Assembly (NCBI GenBank): GCA_964495595.1
Contig: CAZBWH010000108.1
Coordinates: 1 to 7,277, forward strand
Origin: CALMFQ01 sp964495595
GTDB lineage: Bacteria; Pseudomonadota; Gammaproteobacteria; Burkholderiales; SCOH01
Length of the DNA stretch: 7,277 nucleotides
Direction: 5' to 3'
Below the pieces are notes generated by a model, which was not told where the DNA came from, did not search any database, and saw only the letters and a program-made list of their open reading frames with translations. How positions within the stretch are numbered: the stretch's first letter is position 1; every line of letters starts with the position of its first letter. Position numbers and translations under genes: made by a program. Positions 1 to 6,285 of the stretch are shown piece after piece.

Positions 1-1107
1 CCGAAGTTTCTGGTCAACGCCGACGGCAGCCTCGGTGCGCGCAATGATGTGGCGCTGGCCGGGTTGCTGCACAAGATGGGCTGGCGTGGCACTACCTCGA
101 CCATGCTCAACTTCGGCGAGCAGGGCGGAGCGGTTGGCTACCTGATCGGCGAGCCGAATCAGGGGCTGCGCTACATGTTCCACATGATGAACGAGGCGCG
201 GATCGGAGTGGGCATGGGCGCCACCATGCTTGGTTATGCCGGTTATCAATATTCGCTGCATTACGCACGCAACCGGCCACAGGGGCGGCCTGCCAGCGCA
301 CGCGATTTCAGCACGCCGCAGATTCCGATCATCCAGCATGCCGACGTGCGGCGCATGTTGCTGATCCAGAAAGCCTACGTAGAAGGCGCGCTGGCGCTGG
401 AGTTTTACTGCGCCACGCTGGTCGACGATATCGCCACCGCGAGCGACGAAGTCACGCAGGCCAACGCCCGGCTGTTGCTGGATTTGCTGACGCCCATCGC
501 CAAGGCCTGGCCGGCGCAATATTGCCTGGTCGCCAACAAGCTGGCGATCCAGGTGCTCGGCGGCTACGGCTTCACCCGCGATTATCCGGTCGAGCAGTAT
601 TACCGCGACAACCGCCTTAATCCGATCCACGAAGGCACCAACGGCATTCAGGCGCTCGATTTGCTCGGGCGCAAGGCGATGATGCAGGAAGGTGCGGCGC
701 TGAAGCTGTTGCTGCAACGCATCGGCGCAACCGTGGCAGAAGCGGCGGCAGAGCCGGAATGCAGCGCGCTGGCGCAACACGTGGGCGAGGCCGCCAAACT
801 GCTCGGCGAGCTGACATTGCAACTGGGCATGGCGATGTTGCAATCCGGCCCGGATGCCGTGCTGGCCAATGCCGCGCTGTATCTGGATCTGGCAGGCAAG
901 GTGGTGATCAGCTGGATGTGGCTGCGGCAGGCGCTGGTGGCGGCCAAGGCGTTGCCCAATGCCGGCAGCGACGGCGATTTCTACCGCGGCAAGCTGCAGG
1001 CGGCGCGTTATTACATCGAGTGGGAGCTGCCGGAAATCCAGCATCAGGCCAATCTGCTGCGCGGCAAGAGCGATGTCTGCCTGACGATGCAGGATGGCTG
1101 GTTCTGA
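1..1107 (+). CDS. acyl-CoA dehydrogenase with extra C-terminal domain (3' partial; N-terminus outside window)
   Basis: This FAD-dependent dehydrogenase would introduce an alpha,beta double bond into an acyl-CoA in the cytoplasm. The frame is open from base 1, so the gene starts upstream. The visible 368 residues cover the end of the middle beta domain, the helical C-terminal domain (from about GLRYMFHMMNEARIGV), and a further helical extension. The segment NPIHEGTNGIQ (Glu codon 631-633) matches the acyl-CoA dehydrogenase loop that carries the catalytic base. The roughly 150 residues after it fit the 'acetyl-CoA dehydrogenase C-terminal-like' extension of the large (about 590-600 aa) FadE/DmdC-type proteins; by that comparison roughly 230 residues are missing. 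The gene ends with TGA. Substrate specificity cannot be read from the sequence: DmdC (methylmercaptopropionyl-CoA dehydrogenase) is a relative by architecture, but a general medium- or long-chain enzyme is equally possible. The family call is secure; the substrate is unknown. Confidence 0.93.
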   Translation, partial: PKFLVNADGSLGARNDVALAGLLHKMGWRGTTSTMLNFGEQGGAVGYLIGEPNQGLRYMFHMMNEARIGVGMGATMLGYAGYQYSLHYARNRPQGRPASARDFSTPQIPIIQHADVRRMLLIQKAYVEGALALEFYCATLVDDIATASDEVTQANARLLLDLLTPIAKAWPAQYCLVANKLAIQVLGGYGFTRDYPVEQYYRDNRLNPIHEGTNGIQALDLLGRKAMMQEGAALKLLLQRIGATVAEAAAEPECSALAQHVGEAAKLLGELTLQLGMAMLQSGPDAVLANAALYLDLAGKVVISWMWLRQALVAAKALPNAGSDGDFYRGKLQAARYYIEWELPEIQHQANLLRGKSDVCLTMQDGWF

Positions 1108-1134
1108 AATACAAAGCGGGCCGGTCTGGCCCGC
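1107..1134 (-). terminator. probable intrinsic terminator of ubiK (minus strand)
   Basis: A perfect 7-bp stem (GCGGGCC 1116-1122 / GGCCCGC 1128-1134, loop GGTCT) lies between the convergent acyl-CoA dehydrogenase and ubiK genes. Read on the minus strand, the stem is followed by the T-rich run TTTGTATTT (1107-1115), as expected for a rho-independent terminator about 50 nt after the ubiK stop. On the plus strand the stem is followed by ATCAAAG, which is not a U-tract, so termination of the dehydrogenase transcript here would be weaker. The tail is interrupted by G and A, so efficiency is uncertain. Confidence 0.6.
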
Positions 1135-1182
1135 ATCAAAGCTCCGGGCTGCGATGGCCCAGTGTGTTCCTGATGGTCTTGC

Positions 1183-1458
1183 TCAGTCCTGCGCGCCGGT
1201 CGGCGTTTCATCGCCGGTTTTCGGTGCCAGCTGTTTTTCCAGCTCGGTGATGCGCAATTCCAGCTGGCGCAGCTTTTCCCGGGTGCGGGTCAGCACTTCC
1301 TGCTGAACGTCGAATTCCTCGCGGGTGACCAGGTCCAGCTTGCTGAAGCCGGCCTGCAGCATCGCGCGCATGTTTTTCTCGATGTCCTTGGCCGGGCCTT
1401 GCGACAACACTTCGTTTACCTTGTTGCTGATATCGTCAAAAATTTTCTGCCGGATCAT
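1183..1458 (-). CDS. ubiK: UbiK-family accessory factor (BMFP / YqiC-like coiled-coil protein)
   Basis: This 91-aa protein starts MIRQKIFDDISNKVNEVL. UbiK family members (E. coli YqiC, about 96 aa) are accessory factors for aerobic ubiquinone biosynthesis; they bind UbiJ and lipid and probably associate with the Ubi complex. The N-terminal half is an amphipathic helix (about residues 1-45, with the family-like QGPAKDIEKNMRAMLQAGFSKLDLVTREEF segment, given here as its two halves QGPAKDIEKNMRAML and QAGFSKLDLVTREEF). The second half (about 46-80) is a heptad-like coiled coil (VLTRTREKLRQLELRITELEKQL), followed by a short polar tail. The frame stays open upstream to 1575, but the ATG at 1456-1458 has a GGAG ribosome site 8 nt upstream and matches the family start, so it was chosen. 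The gene is transcribed divergently from glnK. No convincing sigma-70 promoter was found. Confidence 0.9.
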   Translation of the reverse strand: MIRQKIFDDISNKVNEVLSQGPAKDIEKNMRAMLQAGFSKLDLVTREEFDVQQEVLTRTREKLRQLELRITELEKQLAPKTGDETPTGAQD

Positions 1459-1537
1459 GGTGTTCTCCAATGGGTGCGAAACAGGTTGGCCGGCTTGCAG
1501 TTTAGCAAAATCGGCTTGCCGGCGGGGCGTTTCGCCG

Positions 1538-1556
1538 TTGGTGCAATATTGGTGCA
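1538..1556 (+). repeat. two TTGGTGCA direct repeats, possible extra NtrC half-sites
   Basis: TTGGTGCA occurs at 1538-1545 and again at 1549-1556, 11 bp apart (about one helical turn). Each contains TGGTGCA, which equals one half of the enterobacterial NtrC site (TGCACCA-N3-TGGTGCA). Neither has a good opposing half at the proper spacing. Extended by one base, the second repeat also forms a GTGCA-N7-TGCAC dyad (1541-1557). They may be weak auxiliary activator sites upstream of the 1569-1589 dyad; this is an inference from motif and position. Confidence 0.35.
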
Positions 1557-1568
1557 CGTCAATGACAG

Positions 1569-1589
1569 GGCGCATGATTGTGGTGCGCC
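1569..1589 (+). promoter_or_regulatory. candidate NtrC upstream activator site
   Basis: This is a perfect inverted repeat, GGCGCA-N9-TGCGCC. Its GC-N11-GC core (1572-1573 and 1585-1586) and right half TGGTGCG agree with the known NtrC dyad geometry (TGCACCA-N3-TGGTGCA). The left half (CGCATGA) is less close. The centre lies about 72 bp upstream of the -24 element, close to -98 from the predicted start, which is a usual distance for an NtrC enhancer at sigma-54 promoters of PII-amtB operons. It is a motif-based prediction. Confidence 0.5.
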
Positions 1590-1650
1590 TGTAGCGTGGT
1601 TATTGCTTGGGTGTTCGTTAACTATGTGTTTGTTAAGGAAAACAGTGCGC

Positions 1651-1666
1651 TGGCACAGTTAGTGCT
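1651..1666 (+). promoter_or_regulatory. sigma-54 (-24/-12) promoter of glnK-amtB
   Basis: TGGCACAGTTAGTGCT matches the RpoN consensus TGGCACRNNNNTTGCW at every defined position except one (G for T at 1662). The invariant GG (1652-1653) and GC (1664-1665) have the required 10-bp spacing. Transcription is predicted to start near 1677, leaving a leader of about 120 nt before glnK. Sigma-54 control with NtrC activation is the known arrangement for glnK-amtB in many proteobacteria, so sequence and context agree. Confidence 0.82.
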
Positions 1667-1688
1667 AAGACTAGGCTGGAGTGGTTTT

Positions 1689-1729
1689 ACCGCCATGCGG
1701 TGGCGCTGGCTTTAGCTGGCCTGCCACCG
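1689..1729 (+). other. glnK leader with two overlapping hairpins
   Basis: Stem 1 is ACCGC (1689-1693) / GCGGT (1697-1701) with a 3-nt loop. Stem 2 is CGGTGGC (1698-1704) / GCCACCG (1723-1729). They share bases 1698-1701, so both cannot form fully at once. No U-tract follows, so neither is an intrinsic terminator. A regulatory role is possible but unsupported; GC-rich leaders often fold by chance. Confidence 0.3.
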
Positions 1730-1797
1730 GTTACGGAACCTGCGCTTGCCTTTCCAGACCGAAAGGGCGCGCACCAGCCTGATATAAAGGAATAGAC

Positions 1798-2136
1798 ATG
1801 AAACTGGTCACTGCGATCATCAAACCGTTCAAACTCGACGAAGTCCGTGAAGCGCTGTCCGTGATTGGCGTGCAGGGGATTACCGTTACTGAAGTCAAAG
1901 GCTTCGGCCGTCAGAAAGGCCACACTGAGCTGTATCGGGGCGCTGAATATGTGGTGGATTTTCTGCCTAAGGTGAAGATCGAAGCGGCGATTCGCGATGA
2001 CTTGCTGGATCAGGTGATCGAGGCAATCGAAAAAGCGGCCAATACCGGCAAGATCGGTGACGGCAAGATTTTCGTGTTCGAGCTGGAACAGGTGGTGCGG
2101 ATTCGCACTGGCGAAACCGGCGTCGAAGCGCTGTAA
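1798..2136 (+). CDS. glnK: nitrogen regulatory PII protein GlnK
   Basis: This 112-aa protein is a full-length PII. PII proteins are cytoplasmic trimers that bind ATP/ADP and 2-oxoglutarate and relay nitrogen status. The start MKLVTAIIKPFKLDEVREAL is typical. The T-loop segment GFGRQKGHTELYRGAEY carries the uridylylation tyrosine at residue 51. The C-terminal signature TGKIGDGKIFVFELE (about residues 83-97) belongs to the nucleotide-binding part of the PII fold. The ATG has a ribosome site AAGGA (1787-1791) with a 6-nt spacer. The gene lies 34 nt upstream of amtB and behind a sigma-54 promoter, so it is named glnK rather than glnB; the sequence alone does not separate the two paralogues. By family knowledge, deuridylylated GlnK binds the cytoplasmic face of AmtB through the T-loop and blocks it, and GlnD would modify Tyr51 under nitrogen limitation. 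Confidence 0.97.
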   Translation: MKLVTAIIKPFKLDEVREALSVIGVQGITVTEVKGFGRQKGHTELYRGAEYVVDFLPKVKIEAAIRDDLLDQVIEAIEKAANTGKIGDGKIFVFELEQVVRIRTGETGVEAL

Positions 2137-2170
2137 GGCGATCTGCCCTGAATCCGACAAGGAGTACATG

Positions 2171-3697
2171 ATGAAAAAGTTTCTCTCACTGATGGCGCTG
2201 TGCGGTGCCATTGGCTTTTCGGCGCCGGCCTGGGCCGACGATGCCGCGCCGGCAGCCGCCCCGGTTGCTGCCGCGGCCACTGCCGACGCTGCTGCTCCGG
2301 TTGCCGGGCCGGTTGCTGCTCCAGCGCCTGCCGTTGCCGAAGTGGCCGCGGCCGCAACGGTAGCCACGGCTGCAGCACCCGCACCGGCGATCAATAAAGG
2401 CGACAACGCTTTCCTGATGATTTGTGCCGCGTTCGTGATCCTGATGTCGATTCCTGGCCTGGCGCTGTTCTACGGTGGCCTGGTGCGCAGCAAGAACATG
2501 CTTTCGGTGCTGATGCAGGTGTTCACCGTGTTCTCGCTGATCTCGGTGTTGTGGGTGGTGTACGGCTACAGCGTCGCGTTCACCGAGGGCAACGCCTTCT
2601 TCGGCTCGTTCGGCAAGACGATGCTGAAAGGCATTACGCCGGATTCGCTGGCCGCGACCTGGAGCAAGGGCATTGTGGTATCCGAACTCATTTACGTGGT
2701 GTTCCAGGGTGCGTTTGCCGCGATCACCTGCGGCCTGATCCTTGGTGCGTTTGCCGAGCGTATCAAGTTCTCCGCCGTGCTGGTGTTCTGCGTGATCTGG
2801 TTCACTTTCTCCTACCTGCCGGTGGCGCACATGGTTTGGTACTGGGCAGGTCCGGATGCCTACACCAGCGCTGAAGCAGGCACTGCCGCCACTGCAACGG
2901 CAGGCTTCCTGTTCCAGAAAGGTGCGCTCGATTTTGCCGGCGGCACCGTGGTGCACATCAACGCCGCGATTGCCGGCCTGGTAGGTGCCTTCATGGTGGG
3001 CAAGCGGATTGGTTACGGTAAAGAGGCGATGACGCCGCACAGCCTGACCATGACCATGATCGGCGCTTCGCTGCTGTGGTTCGGCTGGTTCGGTTTCAAC
3101 GCCGGCTCGGCGCTGGAAGCCAACGGTATTGCTGGCCTGGCCTTCATCAACACCTGGGTGGCCACTGCTGCAGCCGCGATTGCGTGGACGTTTGCCGAAT
3201 GGCTGTTCAAGGGCAAGCCGTCGATGCTGGGTGGTGCGTCGGGTGCGGTTGCCGGTCTGGTTGCGATTACCCCGGCCTGCGGTTTTGTCGGTGTCGGCGG
3301 CGCGCTGGCCATCGGCCTGATCTCCGGTGTGGTCTGCCTGTGGGGTGTGCATGGCCTCAAGCGTATGCTGGGTGCTGATGATGCGCTGGACGTGTTCGGC
3401 GTGCACGGCGTGGGCGGTATCCTCGGCGCGCTGCTGACCGGTGTGTTTGCCGATCCGGCGCTGGGCGGGGTGGGTATCTGGGATTATGTGACCAACAAGG
3501 TGGCCGACGGCTACTCGATTGCCGGCCAGTTGCAGATCCAGGCAACCGCTGTCGGGCTGACCGTGGTCTGGTCGACCGTGGTATCGGTGGTGGCATTCAA
3601 GCTGGTGGATATCCTGATCGGCCTGCGTGTCAGCGAAGAAGAAGAGCGCGAAGGGCTGGACGTGGCTTCGCACGGCGAGCGTGCTTACAACCACTAA
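2171..3697 (+). CDS. amtB: ammonium transporter AmtB
   Basis: This 508-aa Amt/MEP/Rh channel moves ammonium across the inner membrane. Residues 1-22 form a signal peptide (MKKF, hydrophobic core, APAWA then DDA). Residues 23-73 are almost only Ala, Pro and Val with a few Thr, Glu and Asp. The Amt domain runs from about residue 78 to 484 with about 11 hydrophobic segments. Pore residues are conserved: Asp254 (LDFAGGTVVH), the twin histidines His262 and His412 (DVFGVHGVGG), and WFGWFGFNAGS (300s) matching the E. coli Phe215/Ser219 region. The C-terminal tail (RVSEEEEREGLDVASHGERAYNH, about 486-508, given here as its two parts RVSEEEEREGLD and VASHGERAYNH) keeps the EGLD...HGE..Y signature involved in GlnK coupling. 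Two ATGs (2168, 2171) follow AAGGAG (2159-2164); 2171 has the better spacing (6 nt versus 3). The gene is cotranscribed with glnK and ends at a strong terminator. Confidence 0.97.
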   Translation: MKKFLSLMALCGAIGFSAPAWADDAAPAAAPVAAAATADAAAPVAGPVAAPAPAVAEVAAAATVATAAAPAPAINKGDNAFLMICAAFVILMSIPGLALFYGGLVRSKNMLSVLMQVFTVFSLISVLWVVYGYSVAFTEGNAFFGSFGKTMLKGITPDSLAATWSKGIVVSELIYVVFQGAFAAITCGLILGAFAERIKFSAVLVFCVIWFTFSYLPVAHMVWYWAGPDAYTSAEAGTAATATAGFLFQKGALDFAGGTVVHINAAIAGLVGAFMVGKRIGYGKEAMTPHSLTMTMIGASLLWFGWFGFNAGSALEANGIAGLAFINTWVATAAAAIAWTFAEWLFKGKPSMLGGASGAVAGLVAITPACGFVGVGGALAIGLISGVVCLWGVHGLKRMLGADDALDVFGVHGVGGILGALLTGVFADPALGGVGIWDYVTNKVADGYSIAGQLQIQATAVGLTVVWSTVVSVVAFKLVDILIGLRVSEEEEREGLDVASHGERAYNH

Positions 3698-3739
3698 TCG
3701 TTTCTCTTGTTTGATTTGCGCCTGGCTTCAGGCGACATT

Positions 3740-3768
3740 CGGGGTGCCACGCGGCACCCCGTTTTTTT
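3740..3768 (+). terminator. intrinsic terminator of glnK-amtB
   Basis: This is a perfect 9-bp GC-rich stem (CGGGGTGCC 3740-3748 / GGCACCCCG 3753-3761, loop ACGC) followed by seven Ts (3762-3768), a textbook rho-independent terminator. It is preceded by a second hairpin, CGCCTG (3719-3724) / CAGGCG (3729-3734) with loop GCTT. The last Ts overlap the stop codon (3767-3769) of the convergent histidine kinase gene. In the minus direction the stem comes right after the kinase stop but is not followed by a T-run, so it may only act as a 3'-end stabiliser there. Confidence 0.93.
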
Positions 3769-4945
3769 AGCCAGCCGGATCGGGCAGGGTGAAGCAGAAG
3801 CGGGCACCCTTGCCCGGCTCGGCATTGGCCCACACCCGGCCGCCGTGGCGCAGCACGACCCGCTTGACCGTTGCCAGGCCAATGCCGGTGCCTTCGAATT
3901 CGGTGTCCTTGTGCAGCCGCTGAAACGGCGCAAACAGCCGGTGTGCCCACTGCATGTCAAACCCGGCGCCGTTGTCGCACAGGCAGAACACCGTTTCGCC
4001 ATCGCGCTGCTCGGCGGCAAAGGTGATCTGCGGGTGCTCGACCTCGCGGCTGAACTTGATCGCGTTGCCGAGCAGGTTTTCCAGCAATACGGCCACCAGG
4101 CGCGCATCACCGTTGGCTTGCAGGGCGGGCATGATCGCCACCGTCACCGGTTTGCTGGCATTGGCCTGCAGCCGGTCGGCAATGTCACTGACCATGCCCG
4201 ACAGATCAAGTGTGGTACGCGACAGGGTTTGCTGCGTGGCGCGTGACAGGGCCAGCAGGTCGTCGATCAACTGGTTCATCCGGAAACCATTGCTCAGAAT
4301 GCGTTGCAGCATCTGCAACGCCAGCGAATCGAGCTTCGGCCCCAGATCTTCCTGCAGGCTCTGGGCAAAGCCGACAATCGCCCGCAGCGGGGCGCGCAGA
4401 TCGTGCGACACCGAATAGGAAAAACTCTCCAGCTCGCGGTTGAGTTGCTCCAGTTCGGCAGTGCGCTGCGCCACCCGTTGCTCCAGCCGCTCGTTGGTTT
4501 CGCGCACCGCGGCTTCTGCCTGCGACAGGTCATGCACCTGCTGCTGCAGCCGGCTGGTTACACGCTGGTAATCCTGGCGCAGCGTTTCCAGATCAAATTG
4601 CTGGCGCTGGTTGTGATCCTGGGTGGTGGCCAGCGTGGCGTGGTTGTCTGCTGCCTGGTCAATGCAGTCGAGCAGCGGCTGGGTTAGCCGGGTCAGGGCA
4701 TCGAGTTGGTCTGGCGGCACTTCCAGCAGCCACAGCCAGCTGCCGATGCGGCGGCTCTGCCAGTGATTGCCGGGCAGGCAGATTGCGCCCTGCATCCGGC
4801 TTTCCCACGCGGGCAACACCGCTGCCAGCGCAGCAACGTCGGTCAGGTAAACCACCACCGGCCGCGCCAGCAGTGCACGCTTGCTGAGTTCGCCATGCCC
4901 GAAACCGGCCGGCGCGGGCTGAATGGCACTGAGAAAACGATTCAT
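3767..4945 (-). CDS. soluble sensor histidine kinase, partner of the FIST protein
   Basis: This 392-aa protein has no membrane segment, so it is expected in the cytoplasm. Residues 1-100 form a region with no domain I recognise. A Gln/Glu-rich coiled coil follows (about 112-175, with RLEQRVAQRTAELEQLNREL), then a HisKA dimerisation domain with H-box FSYSVSHDLRAPLRA (phospho-acceptor His181). The HATPase_c domain shows the N box (ENLLGNAIKF, Asn290 and Asn294), the G1 box (DNGAGFD, 324-330) and the G2 box (GTGIGLA, 352-358). The protein ends soon after the ATPase domain, with no receiver or output domain. All kinase residues are intact. The ATG overlaps the end of the upstream FIST gene by 4 nt (ATGA), implying translational coupling and a shared pathway. 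It probably autophosphorylates His181 and passes phosphate to a response regulator not present here. The signal sensed is unknown. Confidence 0.93.
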   Translation of the reverse strand: MNRFLSAIQPAPAGFGHGELSKRALLARPVVVYLTDVAALAAVLPAWESRMQGAICLPGNHWQSRRIGSWLWLLEVPPDQLDALTRLTQPLLDCIDQAADNHATLATTQDHNQRQQFDLETLRQDYQRVTSRLQQQVHDLSQAEAAVRETNERLEQRVAQRTAELEQLNRELESFSYSVSHDLRAPLRAIVGFAQSLQEDLGPKLDSLALQMLQRILSNGFRMNQLIDDLLALSRATQQTLSRTTLDLSGMVSDIADRLQANASKPVTVAIMPALQANGDARLVAVLLENLLGNAIKFSREVEHPQITFAAEQRDGETVFCLCDNGAGFDMQWAHRLFAPFQRLHKDTEFEGTGIGLATVKRVVLRHGGRVWANAEPGKGARFCFTLPDPAG

Positions 4946-6090
4946 TGGTCACCCAGCAGCAGCACGACGTAGGTCATGTTGTGAAACAGGTTGCGGGTGA
5001 AGCCGGCCGGCCCTTTCAGCGGGGCGATTTCGCCAAACGACGGAAAACCGGCCAGCGGCAGCGGGTGAGTGAAGGCGCCGGTCAGCTGGCTGATTTCGTT
5101 GCCGATCTGCGGCCCCAGCATCTGTTTGCGCCCGCCGCAACTGACAATCAGCGCCGCTTGCGGCTGAAAGGTGGCCTGCGCAGCCTGCCGGGCGATCTGG
5201 TCGACTTCCTGCAGCAACTGTGCCGGCGTGGCCAGGCAAACCTGCACCGATTTGCCGCGCTCGATGCCGCCGTACAAACCCAGGTGCCCGGTATCGGTGC
5301 TGAAATCCGGCACGATCGAGCGCAGGGTGCGTTCGCTCGGTGCCTCGGGGTTGATCACCGTCAGCGAAACGATGCCCCGGTCGCTTTGCAGCACCGGTTT
5401 GCCGGTTTCGCGCTCGATGAAATCCATCGCCGACAGCCCGTCGATGGTGCGCACTTCGGCGCCGGCGGCCTCGTCGATCCGGCCCGGCGAACCCACTGCC
5501 GGCAGGCTGTTGCCAACGTGGATGTCAAACGCAACCCCGCCACGGCAGCCCAGCATGACCATGCTGTCGCGCAGGATTTGCCGGTTGGCATACAGAAAGC
5601 AATCGTGCATCCGGTTGTCATCCGCCGCCAGCCCGCCCACCACCGGAATCGGCACTTCGTCAGCCAGCACCTGTTCGATCTGCGACGCATCGGCATGAAA
5701 ATCCGACACCAGCAGCGCCCAATCGGGCCTGCCGTGTTGTTGCAGGCGCTGCCACGCCTGCCGGGTGGCGGCGGCGGGGTCGGCCTTCACGCCGCTGGCG
5801 CAGGCCAGCTGCCACTGCGCCCGCCCTTCGCTGTTGATGCCCAGTGCGGTGGCACCAAAATCCAGCGCCCCGCCGCTTTCGTAAATGCCATCGCCGGAGT
5901 TGCCGATCACCAGCAATTGCGGGTTGGCCAGCGCATCCTGAATGCCTTCCAGCAGATCGGCATCCTGGCCGTAGTGGATGCTGCTGAACAGAAACACCAC
6001 CTCTGGCGCGCATTCCGCCAGCGCTTCACCAAGCGCCAGCCCGGCGCGGTAGGGGTCGGGGTGTCGGGTCTGGGCAGAGACAGTACGCAT
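4942..6090 (-). CDS. FIST domain-containing sensory protein (FIST_N + FIST_C)
   Basis: This protein of about 382 aa matches the FIST family, a predicted small-ligand sensory module found with histidine kinases, diguanylate cyclases and chemotaxis receptors; amino acids have been proposed as ligands. Hallmarks seen from the ATG at 6090: GNSGDGI (about residue 63), VVGGLAADD (about 150, family GG.a.DD), ALIVSCGGR (about 313) and GFPSFGEI (about 348, family GF.s.GEI). The N-terminal FIST domain covers about 25-210 and FIST_C about 215-365. There is no signal peptide or membrane segment, so it should be cytoplasmic. The frame can start with TTG at 6105 (387 aa); ATG at 6090 was preferred, but neither has a strong ribosome site. 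It is first in a two-gene operon with the histidine kinase, to which it overlaps by 4 nt, so it probably senses the ligand for that kinase. The ligand is not known. Confidence 0.9.
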   Translation of the reverse strand: MRTVSAQTRHPDPYRAGLALGEALAECAPEVVFLFSSIHYGQDADLLEGIQDALANPQLLVIGNSGDGIYESGGALDFGATALGINSEGRAQWQLACASGVKADPAAATRQAWQRLQQHGRPDWALLVSDFHADASQIEQVLADEVPIPVVGGLAADDNRMHDCFLYANRQILRDSMVMLGCRGGVAFDIHVGNSLPAVGSPGRIDEAAGAEVRTIDGLSAMDFIERETGKPVLQSDRGIVSLTVINPEAPSERTLRSIVPDFSTDTGHLGLYGGIERGKSVQVCLATPAQLLQEVDQIARQAAQATFQPQAALIVSCGGRKQMLGPQIGNEISQLTGAFTHPLPLAGFPSFGEIAPLKGPAGFTRNLFHNMTYVVLLLGDQ

Positions 6091-6285
6091 GGCCGGGGCT
6101 CGCAAGTGACAGTAACGTTTCAGTGTAGACGTTGGCAGTCAGCCAGACCGGGGCGATCAGCCTGAGGCGGGTGGGAAACCTTGGCCAGATGGGCCGGCAT
6201 TCGCCGTGCATGGCGGACCAAGGAGGGCTGTTGCAGCCGCTGGCGCCGCCGATTGGCCTCAGGCCGGGGTCGCAACCTGGCTGCC

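Larger units (their letters stand above)
1459..1797. promoter_or_regulatory. divergent ubiK / glnK regulatory region
   Basis: No gene is seen in these 339 bp. From left to right it holds the ubiK ribosome site, two TTGGTGCA direct repeats (1538-1545, 1549-1556), an NtrC-geometry inverted repeat (1569-1589), a relatively AT-rich stretch (about 1600-1650), a sigma-54 promoter (1651-1666), and a leader of about 120 nt with hairpins (1689-1729). The AT-rich stretch lies where a DNA bend between activator and promoter would be expected, but no clean IHF consensus was found in it. Short open frames here have no ribosome sites and no recognisable products. Confidence 0.75.

Noticed and set aside
1557..1562. 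TTGACG on the minus strand as a -35 for ubiK
   Set aside because: No -10 hexamer lies 16-18 bp downstream (the 17-bp position reads AACGGC).
1459..1575. Longer 130-aa start for UbiK
   Set aside because: The extra 39 residues are unlike the family, and the ATG at 1458 has a proper GGAG site and the family N-terminus.
1600..1650. IHF site between the NtrC-like sites and the sigma-54 promoter
   Set aside because: The stretch is AT-rich, but the closest match to WATCAR-N4-TTR has several mismatches on either strand.
1695..1715. Mini-ORF MRWRWL in the glnK leader, resembling a Trp leader peptide
   Set aside because: No ribosome site could fit between the predicted transcript start (about 1677) and this ATG with proper spacing, and nitrogen genes are not expected to use Trp attenuation. 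Probably chance within the hairpin.
1783..1788. TATAAA as a possible second -10 box for glnK
   Set aside because: It overlaps the ribosome site and would start transcription next to the ATG; the sigma-54 element is far better placed.
1687..2406. 239-codon minus-strand frame across glnK and the 5' end of amtB
   Set aside because: Its Ala-rich start is the complement of the amtB Ala/Pro segment and the rest mirrors glnK. No ribosome site or recognisable domain.
2186..3694. 502-codon open frame on the minus strand, antisense to almost all of amtB
   Set aside because: It is rich in His, Gln, Arg and Gly with no domain. This is the usual mirror of a high-GC gene with strong third-position bias, and amtB on the plus strand is unmistakable.
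4945..6165. 406-codon plus-strand open frame across the FIST gene
   Set aside because: Its composition (His, Gln, Arg, Ala-rich) and lack of motifs mark it as a shadow of the FIST coding strand, which carries clear family motifs.
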